NCBI GenBank assembly: GCA_026745465.1
Contig: JACYXH010000175.1
Location: 3,800,001-3,864,000 of the forward strand
DNA length: 64,000 nucleotides
Reading direction: 5' to 3'
DNA from: Lota lota
Lineage: Eukaryota > Chordata > Actinopteri > Gadiformes > Lotidae
In this document: positions 11,872 through 24,920 of the stretch, piece by piece
Numbering within the stretch: the first letter of the stretch is position 1
Layout: the number at the start of each line of letters is the position of its first letter
Made by a program: the position numbers and the translations under genes
The notes under the pieces: model-generated
Told to the model about the DNA's origin: nothing
Database searches by the model: none
The model's input: the letters and a program-made list of their open reading frames with translations, nothing else

Positions 11872-12819
11872 TGAGTGGGTTGTATTATTAGATATTAACA
11901 CATTTTACACCAAATCTATTCATGTCTATGCAAGTACAAACTTACAAGAGCAGCAGATACAAATTTGTGTTTAATGATTATTTAACAAATAATTACCAAA
12001 AAAAAAAAAATGCAGGGGAAATAAAGGACATGGAAATACCCCAGTATGTCTACATAAATTCAAAAGTCACAAAGCCACAATTTGTTTGTTACAATCATGG
12101 TTACTCTTTGCCATATCTACAAGCAGAGCGAAGTCCCAACCCAAATTGACAAACACTTTTATTTAAAAAACTAGATAAAAATACAAATACACAGTATGCA
12201 TGCATCTTTAGACAAGGGAAACATAACAAATAAACTGTCTAAACTGAAAAGGTCCACAAAACATGTAGACATATTCTTGACTGATGTCATATTCCCAAAT
12301 GAGTACAGCAGTAGGCTGTAATCCCTTATCTATATCAGCACACAAATACATGTCAACGTTTAAAATCATTTAATTGTATACATATGAGTTACATGATGGT
12401 TTGATTAATCTAACTGGCAGCACAGCCAGTAGATTGTCCATAATCATTTGTGTTTTTACATTAAAATGCTACATGTATAGGGATACAAATGAACAGAAAC
12501 AGGAACCCTATCTCAAAAACTGGACACAAATATTTGAAAGGATGTGGTACATAAAAAAATTATTCACCCTATATATAAACACATTTCATCACATTTTTGA
12601 GAAACAGTAGATGTTAGTTTGTTAAACGAGAGACAAGTGAAACCTTTGAAAAAGGATTATGTAAACTATATAAAACTTTCACTTACGTTATCTTCAACAT
12701 CTCACAAGATTCACATTTATTATTGAACAGCGGTGGTCTTCATTGAAAGGTCATTCAGCCTATTTATACACATTTTCAACACATTTTCAGTAGTTGTTAC
12801 TTTGTGTAACGAGTGGAAT
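11872..12819. other. Spacer between APEH relic 1 and TLR9-B
   Basis: AT-rich DNA with no gene seen. From about 12240 on it resembles the 3' flank of TLR9-C near 19000 (shared CAGCAGTA and GCTGTAAT/GCTATAAT blocks), so the junction of the duplicated unit lies between about 11880 and 12250. An A-tract is at 11999-12010. Confidence 0.5.
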
Positions 12820-15800
12820 TTATATGAAATTTTCACTAATGTTGTTGTCATAGAATTTAAGATTGTCTGATGAAAGTGCTGTTCTCATTTGGTTCCAGAA
12901 TAGGGGTTGGGCCTGTGGGTTTCTAGGCCAGGACATCACTGACTTCCTGCACAACCTCGTCCTTAGTTGGAGGTACTTCAGCTTGGGAAACATCTTGTCC
13001 AGCAGTACGATAACAGCTACGTCCACCTTGTTGAGATGAAATCAAAGAGAGATTTATACCAACATGCCAGCAACATAAGGATAATAGGAATGCTAATGAA
13101 TGTAAACAAATAAGTTGAAGCATTTTATATACATTTATTTCATAGTATACCTTCTCATCCAGAAGCCTCTGCTGAATCATGAAAAAGGTCTGCCGTATCA
13201 CACCGTTGACCGTTGCTTCACCAACGCCTTTGCTTGTGCCATTGGACAGCACAAACACTGTCTTCTCGCTGCTGTAGACAGCATGGTGGAGGTTTTCAAT
13301 TCAGGAAAGCCCAGGAATCCAGTCTCTTTCCTCTAAACAGAGAGAGAATCTTCTGTAGCCTGAGCTCTCCAAACGGACAACCAACTCACTGTAAACCAAG
13401 TCTCTCACGGCCTGGTTGTTTGTGTCGAACACCACGAAAGCATCATAGTGTTTTGGTGAGCAACTGGCAGAAGGATGTGAGTAGCCCTTACATCCTGCCC
13501 ATAGGATCTATAGACAGTACCACACATCCCAGCCATACAGATGTCTTAACAGTGGCAGAGCAAAAAATGCACATGTGAAGAGTGTACTTAAGAGGAAGGC
13601 AAAGCCACCATAGATCTGACAGGAACGCTGGTCGACAGTCAGAACACTCTTACCCTGCAGGGACTCTGGGAATCCACATTGGACAGCAGTGGTCAGGTAA
13701 GAAATATGTGTGTTGCTGGTCTGCAGAAATTCCTCCAATCCGGAGTTGTAACAGTCACAGCTGAAGTGGTTACTATGCAGGGTAAGCAATTGAAGAGAAG
13801 TGCCATTTTTCAGCAGAGGTGGGAGTGACTGAAAGTTCAAAACTACGAGACGGTTGGTATTGAGATAGAGACACTGCAAAGCTTTGGCTCGACTTAAGAA
13901 TTGATCAGGAAGATGGGAAATCTTGTTGCTACTGAGGTCTGAGGTAAAAATCTGGTGGAAACTCTGTAACACTGACAGGCAAAAATGAAAGGTGATTTCC
14001 ACTGAGATTGAGATAGCTAAGATTGCCAAGACATATGATGTTCGGCCATGAAAAATAATATAGGTCATTATTGCTGATGCGGATGGCCTGTAGGCTCACT
14101 GGTAGATTACAGAGCATCTGTTGTTCGACTGAATGTAGCCGGTTATGAGAGATGTCCAAGTAGATTAATTTCCTGAGATCCTGGAAGAAATTAATGTAAG
14201 TCTGGCCCTCCTCCTCCCACATTATATTTAGGCAATTCCCAGAAAAGTATATATACTTCACAGAGTTGCTACACAGTCTTGGATCTATTTGTATCCCGAT
14301 GCCATTATTTGCCAGATTTAAGACTTCCAGATTAGTGAGATTTTGAATGAACTTTAAACGATGACCCATTCCCGTCATACGAAAGTGATACTCATTGTGA
14401 CTGAGGTCCAGCACTTTCAGAGTCTTGTTCAACTCGGTGAATGCCTCTCTATAATATAGGTCAATTCTATTGAATGACATATCTAGGTAAACTAAGCTTT
14501 TCAAGTGACTGAAAAGTCTACATTTTAAAGCCTGACTTGCATAATTTTAAGACAGGTTTAAACACACAACATTTTCCATACCATCAAAAACATCTTCATG
14601 AAGGAAAATAACATTATTTCGAGAAAGATCAATTGTCAAGTTATTTCGGCAGAATTTCTGGTTGAAATGCCACATTTCAAATATGACATTGTTAGGTGTT
14701 CTACACGTGTCACTTTCAGTCACAGTTTGATACATGTGTGCTGATACTGGTAGCATGGGTGAATCAGAAAAATATTTGAAAACCTTTGGATCCTGACAGC
14801 CTTGTTCTAAAGAGTACCCAGATGATACATTGCAAGGGAGATAACTTAGTATGTTCTGGGAGAGGTCCAATCTGGTGAGGGAAGGCAACATTCCCAGAGT
14901 GCTCATATTGTAATAGAAGACAAAATTCATGCGTATCTCCAGCGTCTTTAGTTTTTGAAGTCTGGACAGAACCACAAGGCTTTTGTCAGAAACAGTGCTG
15001 AAAAGGTTCCCGCTGAGAAGTAGGGTTTTTAGATTTGAGACATTGCCCAGGTGTGGTGAAAGGATCAGGTCATGAAATGTCTTCAGTGGTTGAAAGTTAT
15101 AGATTAGGCTGATCCATGTTAACTGCTTTAGCTCTGTAAAGAAGGTACCATTACGGATGGTGTAGGCCAGGTAGTTGCTGGAGAGATCCAACCTCTTCAA
15201 ATTTGTCAAAGGGAGAAAAAGACCCTCTGGAATATTGTTTAAAGAGTTTCCCCGCAAGCTCAGAAAAACAACGGAGCTGTTGTTTGCATAAAAGGAGTTT
15301 GGGTGTAGCTGTAGGGAGGCATTGTTAGGGCAAGGGAAACAAGGGTGGGCTGCGTGGTCACAACGCTGACAATTCCATTCCAGATTTAAATACTCTAGGT
15401 TTGGAAGCATGGCAAATGTTCTGGAACCTCCGTTATTGTATTCTGCTTCAAGTCCAGACTCGTAAGTGAAGCTGGCAAACCAAGCGGTATTGATGTCAAA
15501 TTGTTGCATCCTATTGTTAGATTTTTCAGATTTGATAGCTCCTTGTAAACATCCGTGTGGATGTAAAATTACTGGTTGCAAGGGTTTTCATTATAACAGT
15601 TCATTGTGAGGAGGAGCTGCTCTAGATGTGGAGTTCCAAAAGGGATGATGATGCTGAAAATGCAGTTACTCTCAAGATCCAGGACCCTAATACTTTCAGG
15701 GAACCAGGGTAAAGTAGTAAGGCTGTTTCCTGCCAAATATAGATAAGTGAGGTTGCGCAGACTCCTGAAGGCATCATAGTGTATATTGACATGACAGGAG

Positions 15801-16742
15801 AGGGCGTTCCTAGTTCTCAAAGTTTTAGGGGCACAATTCCAGCTCATTTTCAGAGTGAGAAGATTTTGGATGCCAGAGAAAACATGCTATTTCACTTCCC
15901 GTATCTTCGTGTGACTTAGGTCGAGCAACGTTACATTTATTGAAGTAAAAAAAGGGATGTCATTGAGTGGCCTGTGAGTGCAGTATACCTCAGTAAAGTT
16001 TTCATTATTGTCACATGGAAAAAACGGCGGGGTTCTTCCTCTCAATAAGGGAACTTGGCTCAGTAACAGAAGAACAACTTTTGGAAATATATCCTAAAAA
16101 GAGGGAAAATGGGAAATTAGTTATAATTTGTCTTTTCCATCAGTTACTCCAAATATGTATTCTTGACTGGGAGTTTTGTATTGTATAAGTAAGTTAAAAG
16201 AGCAGAACAATCTTGTATGTCCATTTGCTATGCCACGTTATTTAAAAGTGTGTAAAGCCTGGCACTAGCACGATAAGCAGGTTTCATAATATAATTAACA
16301 CATCATGTCCTGTAGTCCTAACGAACTAACTTAAGACATTCCGGGAACATAACATGTAAGAATAATATTCCTAGAAAACAATAGCATTTTTTTATTACAT
16401 CATCCTAATATGCCAAGCTCACATTACAAGACTTACATTTTAACAAAATAACACCACAGAGCTGCTCACCTTCAAATTATATATACTAAATTGTTTTGCG
16501 GTACAGCACACACTAGTTGATTAAAGTAGGATGGATAATTACCACAGGGTCTCACATCACAAAACTTCTACGTGAATACAAATAAAATGAGGATTTGTTT
16601 CAGATTTTTCTGATTATACTAGCCTAGCCTGGAAAATGATCAACAGTGAAAACCTTTAATAAAATATCAGAAATGACCTACCATAATTTCTACTTGACTG
16701 ATCAGTGGTTGGAGACACAGCTGTTTGGTGGGCATAAAAACT
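12820..16742 (-). pseudogene. tlr9: Toll-like receptor 9, copy B (pseudogene)
   Basis: Same exon layout as the intact copies: ATG exon 16682-16742 (ATG at 16682-16684), main exon 13151-16093, last exon 12820-13026. In the TLR9 frame it has stops at 15887-15889 (Gln codon to TAG), 15569-15571 (Pro to TAA), 14547-14549 (Tyr to TAA), 13508-13510 (Gln to TAG, just after the membrane helix in YCLQ) and 13301-13303 (Cys to TGA, inside the TIR). It also has a 4-bp deletion near 15415-15430 and a 2-bp deletion near 13940. The TIR has DLVY where the other copies have DWVY. Despite this, the last exon differs from copy C by a single residue. No full receptor can be made. Confidence 0.95.
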
Positions 16743-16878
16743 CTGAAGAAGTGAAACAGAATAGGTTGGTCATAACACCAAGATTAGTTTCTATTCCTGA
16801 CAATCACCAGGTGTGTTCTCACACAACAGGAATTAATTTCTGATTCTTACGTGCATGTAAACATCCTACACGTAGTCC

Positions 16879-18830
<1,952 letters not shown>

Positions 18831-19433
18831 GCCTCTATATCGTTCCCTAGTGGCGTAATTTATAATGTACGTATATAAAATGTCATGAAACAAAACCATT
18901 CACATGATATATATCATGTGAATGGTTTTGTTTCATGACATTTTATATAACCTAACCCTATATATATATATATATATATATATAAGGTCAGCTACAACAT
19001 GTAGCCATATGCTTGATTCATGTAATACTCCCAAATTACTACAGCAGTAAGCTATAATTCCTTCTCTGTCTATTAGCACACAAATGCATGTAAAATGTTC
19101 CACCATTTAATGTTATTCACAGTGAGTTTCGATGCATACGTTTCAATGAATAATTATAATGGTAGCATAGCCAGTGCATTGTCCAAAATTATTCATGTGT
19201 TCTACATTCAAACGGTTCACGTTACATTGTTGTGATACACCCGTCAACATGAGCAGGGACACAAACTTAACTTAAACATCTCACAGATTTAACAACACTT
19301 TTGAACAGAGGTGGTCTACATTTAAAAGTCATTCAGCCTATATATACACATTTTCATAGTAGTTGTTAGTTGGTTAAATGAGAAAGTTGTATATAGTTTA
19401 CATTATTATATTTTTGAAAAAGGATTATGGAAA
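18831..19433. other. Spacer before TLR9-C 3' end, with palindrome and (TA)n
   Basis: No gene. It holds a perfect 78-bp palindrome (18872-18949) and a (TA)n run (18959-18983). From about 18990 the DNA is shared with the 3' flanks of copies A and B, so the unit junction is near 18830-18990. Confidence 0.55.
18872..18949. repeat. Perfect 78-bp palindrome
   Basis: The 39-base left arm (18872-18910) is the exact reverse complement of the right arm (18911-18949), with no spacer; the centre reads GATATATATC. It would form a cruciform or hairpin with no mismatch. Confidence 0.97.
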
Positions 19434-22400
19434 CTATATAAAACTTTCACTAATGTTGTTGTCATAGAATTTAAGATTGTCTGATGAAAGTGCTGTTCTC
19501 ATTTGGTTCCAGAATAGGGGTTGGGCCTGTGGGTTTCTAGGCCAGGACATCACTGACTTCCTGCACAACCTCGTCCTTAGTTGGAGGTACTTCAGCTTGG
19601 GAAACATCTTGTCCAGCAGTACGATAACAGCTACGTCCACCTTGTTGAGATGAAATCAAAGAGAGATTTATACCAACATGCCAACAACATAAGGATAATA
19701 CGAATGCTAATGAATGTAAACAAATAAATTGAAGCATTTTATATACGTTTATTTCATAGTATACCTTCTCATCCAGAAGCCTCTGCTGAATCATGAAAAA
19801 GGTCTGCCGTATCACACCGTTGACCGTTGCTTCACCAACGCCTTTGCTTGTGCCATTGGACAGCACAAACACTGTCTTCTCGCTGCTGTAGACAGCATGG
19901 TGGAGGTTTTCAATGCAGGAAAGCCCAGGAATCCAGTCCCTCTCTTCTAAACAGAGAGAGAATCTTCTGTAGCCTGAGCTCTCCAAACGGACAACCAACT
20001 CATTGTAAACCCAGTCTCTCACGGCTTGGTTGTTTGTGTCAAACACCACGAAAGCATCATAGTGTTTTGGTGAGCAACTGGCAGAAGGATGCGAGTAGCC
20101 CTTACATCCTGCCCATAGGATCTGTAGACAGTACCACACATCCCAGCCATACAGATGTCTTAACAGCGGCAGCGCAATAAATGCACAAGTGAAGAGTGTA
20201 CTTAAGAGGAAGGCAAAGCCACAATAGAGCTGACAGTTTCGTTGGTCGACCGTCAGCACACTCTGACCCTGCAGGGACTCTGGGAATCCACATTGGACAG
20301 CAGTGGTCAAGTAAGGAATACGTGTGTTGCTGGTCCGTATAAATTCTTCCAATCCAGAGTTGTGACAGTCACAGCTGAAATGGTTATTATGCAGGGTAAG
20401 CAACTGATGAGAAGTGCCATTTTTCAGCAGAGGTGGGAGTGACTGAAAGTTCAAAACTACGAGACGGTTGGTATTGAGATAGAGACACTGCAAAGCTTTG
20501 GCTCGACTAAAGAACTTATCAGGAAGATGGCTTATCCAGTTGTTACTGAGGTCCAAGAGGGAAAGATCTGGCGGAAACTCTGTGACACTGTCAGGCAAAT
20601 ATGAAAGGTGATTTCCACTGAGATTGAGATGACTAAGATTGCCAAGACATGTGATGTTCGGCCATGAAAAATAATGAAGGTAATTATTGCTGATGGTGAT
20701 GGCCTGAATGCTCACTGGTAGATTACAGAGGATCTGTTGTTCAAATGAATGTAGCCGGTTCTGTGAGATGTCTAAGTAGATTAATTTCCTGAGATCCTGG
20801 AAGAAATGAATGTAGGGCTGGCCATCCCCCTCCCACATTGTATCTAGGCGATTCCCAGAGAAGTACATATACTTCACAGAGTGGCTGCTCAGTCTCGGAT
20901 CTATTCGCCCCCCAATGCCATTATTTGCAAGATTTAAGACTTCCATATTAGAGAGACTGTGAATAAACTCAATACGATGACCCATTCCCTTCATACGAAA
21001 GTGATACTCATTGTGACTGAGGTCCAGTACCTTCAGAGTCTTGTTCAACTCACTGAATGCGTCTCTATAATATAGGTCAATTCTATTGTATGACATATCT
21101 AGGTATACTAAGCTTTTCAAGCGACTGAAAATTCTACCTTTTAAAGCCTGGCTTGCATAATTGTAAGACATGTTTAAACATACAACATTTTCCATACCAT
21201 CAAAAACATCTTCATGAAGGAAAATAACATTATTTTGAGAAAGATCAATTGTCAAATTATTTCGGCAGAATTTCTGGTTGAAATGCCACATTTCAAATAC
21301 GCTATTGTTAGGTGTTCTACACGTGTCACTTTCACTCTCAGTTTGATACATGTGTGCTGATACTGGTAGCATGGGTAAATCCAAAAAGTATTTGAAAACA
21401 TTTGGATCCTGAGAGTTTTGTTCTAAAGAGTATCCAGGTGACACATTGCAAGGGAGATAACTCAGTATGTTCTGGGAGAGGTCTAATCTGGTGAGGTAAG
21501 GCAACATTCCCAAAGTGCTAATGTTAAAAAATCTGATAAAATTCATGCGCATATCCAGCATTTTTAGTTTTTGAAGTCTGGACAGAACCACAAGGCTTTG
21601 TTCTGAAATTGTGCTGAAAAAGTTCCCGCTGAGAAGAAGGGTTTCTAGATTTGAGACATTGCCCAGGTGTGGTGAAAGGATCAGATCATGAAATTTCGTT
21701 AGTGGTTGAAAGTTATAGATGAGGCTGATCCATGTTAACTGCTTTAGCTCTGTAAAGAAGGTACCATTATGGATGGTGTAGGCCAGGTAGTTGTCGGAGA
21801 GATCCAACCTCTTTAAACTTGTCAAAGGGAGAAAAATACCATCTGGAAAATTGTTCAAAGAGTTTCCGTTCAAGCTCAGATAACTAATGGAGCTGTTTTC
21901 TGCATAGAATGAGTTTGGGTGAAGCTGTAGGGAGGCATTGTTTGGGCAAGGGAAACAAGGGCGAACTGCGTGGTCACAACGCTGACAATTCCATCCAAGA
22001 TTTAAATGCTCCAGGTTGGGAAGCTGAGCGAATGCCCCTTCAGGAACCTCGGTTATTGTATTCGCCTTCAAGTCCAGAGCAATAAGTGAAGCTGGCAACC
22101 TTTGTGGTAGTGATGTCAAATTGTTGTATCCTAGGTTTAGATTTTTAAGATGTGATAGCTCTTTGTAAACATCCTCATGGATGTAAAATGGCTGGTGGCA
22201 AGGGTTCTCATGATAACAGTTCTTTGTGAGGAGGAGCTGTTCTAGATGTGGAGTTCCAAAAGGGATGATGATGTTAAAAATGCAGTTATTCTCGAGATCC
22301 AGGACCTTAATACTTTCAGGTAACCATGGTAAAAGGGTAAGGCTGTTTCCTGCCAGATATAGATAAGTGAGGTTGCGCAGACTCCTGAAGGCATCATTGT

Positions 22401-23330
22401 GTATTTCGACTTGACAGTAGGTGGTGTTAATAGATCTCAAGTCTTTTGGATCACAATTCCACATCATTTTCAGAGTGATAAGATTTTGGATACCAGAGAA
22501 TTTATGCTGTCCCACTTTCCGTATCTTTGTGTGACTTAGGTCAAGCAACGTTACATTAATTGAAGTAAAAAAAGGGATGTCATTGAGTGGCCTGTGAGTG
22601 CAGTATACCGCTGTAGCAATTTCATTATTGTCACAAGGGAAAAACGGGGGAATCCTTGCTCTCAATAAAGGAAGTTGGCCCAGTATTAGAAGAACAACTT
22701 TTTGAAAGATATCCTGAAAAGAAGATGGGATATTAGTTATTATTTGACTTTTTGATCAGTTACTCCAAATATATATTATTGACTGGCAGTTTTCTATTGT
22801 ATAAGTAAGTTAATAGAGCAGTGTAATCGGTTGTGTCCAGGTTACATTCCGAGTGTGCAAAGCCTGGCACGTAACACCGAGAATGTTATTTACACATCAT
22901 GTGCTCTTATCCTAAACATTTACCATACATATTCCTAGAACATAGTATTTCTAGAAACAATTCAATGCTTTGGCATTACATCATCCTAATATGCCAAGCT
23001 CACACCACAAGACTTTTAAACCTTGCCAAAATTCTGCATGACTAGAGCAGCTCACTGTCAAAGACAGTCTTTATTAAATTTCTGCACGGTACAGCACACA
23101 CTAGTCGATTGTTTAGGTAGGACAGAGAATAACCCAGGGGTCTCACGTCACATGATTTCTACAGGACTAAAAATCAAGTTTGATTATTTCCATACAGATA
23201 CCAAGGCTAAGGGAGTGTGCCTACTACAGTGCGGCATTATGACAAATGAGTTTGGCATAATACAATATGTAACTATGATAAAGATCAACAGTGGAAATAT
23301 TATAAAATATCAGAATTGACCTACCATCAT
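19434..23330 (-). CDS. tlr9: Toll-like receptor 9, copy C (intact)
   Basis: Second intact CpG-DNA receptor gene. Coding exons: 23325-23330 (ATGATG before GTAGGT; exon edge 23385 after TTCTGCAG), 19765-22713 and 19434-19640, giving 1053 aa if the first ATG is used. Signal peptide DIFQKVVLLILGQLPLLR follows the Met codons. The leucine-rich ectodomain has the Cys cluster CQRCDHAVRPCFPC, then the cap CDCHNSGLEEFI, a membrane helix near 830-855, GWDVWYC and a TIR with YDAFVVFD, LCLEERDWIPG and FWNQM. Copies A and C differ at many ectodomain sites but only a few TIR sites, so they could differ in ligand range while sharing MyD88 signalling (inference). All splice sites are GT-AG. No lesion was seen. 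Confidence 0.93.
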
Positions 23331-24196
23331 TTGTATTGGACTGATATTCAAGCAGGGACGCAGGTGTTTGATGAGAATAAAAGCTCTGCAGAAGTGAAAC
23401 AAACAAGTTTAGAGGTTATTATTCCCGACAATCACCAGGTGTGTTCTGATACACAAAATCAATTAAATTAATTCCTACTTATTTAATGCAAAATAAACAC
23501 ATTTATTCAATGCAATTTAATAAAGCTACTGGTGATGTTCAAGTTCAAGTTCAGGTTTATTTATTTATATAGCGTACCAAAGTGCTGTACATATATTTCT
23601 TTCATTAGGGAAAGCCCAGAGATGGGGCTTTTTGTTTGAGCATCAGTAACTCAGTGGTTGTTCGTGTTCGATTTCTCAAACGTTGATACACGGTACCCAT
23701 ATTTGTCTACTACAAATAAAACTAATTTGGACATTACTACACAATCACAGATTATATGACTTAATGTCCAATACAAAAACAAAGTAGCCTACCCCCGATT
23801 AACACTAGCTGGAGATAGCTGTAACAATGAGAGGACATTTCCTGAAGTAATATACACACTATCCAAGATATGCAATAACTTTATTGAAGAATAAAGACTA
23901 AACGGTTCTGAGTAAAATGAACAATTTAAAATTTCTTCAAAAACTTTGAAGTGAGTTTGTGTGGACTGTACTTTTGAATGTGAATGTACCACATAAGAGT
24001 TCAATCACTGTCAAAGTTGAAGATGCCTATCCCTGGGGTGCAGACTTTGTGGGTTTGTTAGTATGAGTTAGAATGAATGCAGAGGATCAAATTAAAGAAA
24101 CTGCTGCTTTAGGTTATACAAGTTAAACCATTGTATCTACAATACGATGAATGCTAGGCAAGAAATTATCTTCACAAAACAAATTTACTTTCTTAC

Positions 24197-24262
24197 CTGA
24201 AGAACTGTTGGTCATAAAATCCACAACGTTGCTCACAGAGGAATGCCACATCACCTGTGAGC
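24197..24262 (-). promoter_or_regulatory. Candidate non-coding first exon of TLR9-C
   Basis: The minus strand shows AACAGTTCTTCAG|GTAAGAAAG, a near-consensus donor, about 0.8 kb upstream of the ATG exon acceptor. The upstream edge is a guess. It could equally be a chance donor in inserted DNA. Confidence 0.3.
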
Positions 24263-24566
24263 TCAAAAAGGAAATGGGAGTGTACGATATTGACGATATC
24301 ACTGCAGCTATTTTCTGATTGGTTAAACTGACAGTGTTACAACTAACCTGACTTAACTGTCTACCCTAAAAGTGCATGCGCAGAAAATACACATGCAGTC
24401 AAAACTAGGGACGCAATAAAAGCAGGAAATAAAAGTGTCATTGGCAAGTGAATACAATTGGTTTTAGTTGCTGTATAATGTATTATTTATGAATCCAAGG
24501 ACACTTCAGAATTAAGAGAGCCAATCAGGAGAAAATAAGAGAACATACAACTTTAATATTAAGTAG

Positions 24567-24572
24567 TTTATT
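24567..24572 (-). terminator. APEH poly(A) signal AATAAA
   Basis: TTTATT on the plus strand, about 350 bp past the APEH stop codon. The equivalent is kept in the flank of relic 1 near 9747 (TTTATT). Confidence 0.5.
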
Positions 24573-24920
24573 TAAACATAAATTAAATATAACATTTTGA
24601 ACTCAATGTGATTGTGGGGAAGACTGAGCAGACCAAAGAAAATATAAGTTTTTGCATTCAGTGAAAGTAAAATAAGGCAAATTTATGGAGTCAGAATTTG
24701 GTTTCTGACACATATTATGGAATTTACCATTGATTAAGGATGGGATAGTTAATCCCAGATGTAAAAAAGAAAAAGAAAAAAAGAATAATTTGGCTTGGAC
24801 CTCACTCTATCCTGAGAAGCACAGCGTCTTATTGGACCTCCAGGGTACCCTGATACCATATACATTTATAGGTGTGATACCCACTGCTATGTTAATGTAT
24901 TAGCCTTGCTTCAGGTTGCT

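Larger units (their letters stand above)
23386..24920. other. TLR9-C upstream region and APEH 3' flank
   Basis: No coding gene. 23539-23596 is a dispersed fish repeat (TTTATTTATATAGCG and AAAGTGCTGTACAT). On the minus strand a strong donor TTCAG|GTAAGA marks a possible non-coding exon of TLR9-C ending at 24197. The 23540-24487 stretch has no counterpart upstream of TLR9-A or TLR9-B, so it was inserted here or lost there. From about 24488 to 24920 the sequence is APEH 3' UTR; a minus-strand AATAAA is at 24567-24572. Confidence 0.45.

Noticed and set aside
12820..16742. TLR9-B as a functional receptor with extra introns around the stops
   Set aside because: Five in-frame stops and two frameshifts fall at positions where copies A and C have ordinary codons, and no splice sites flank them.
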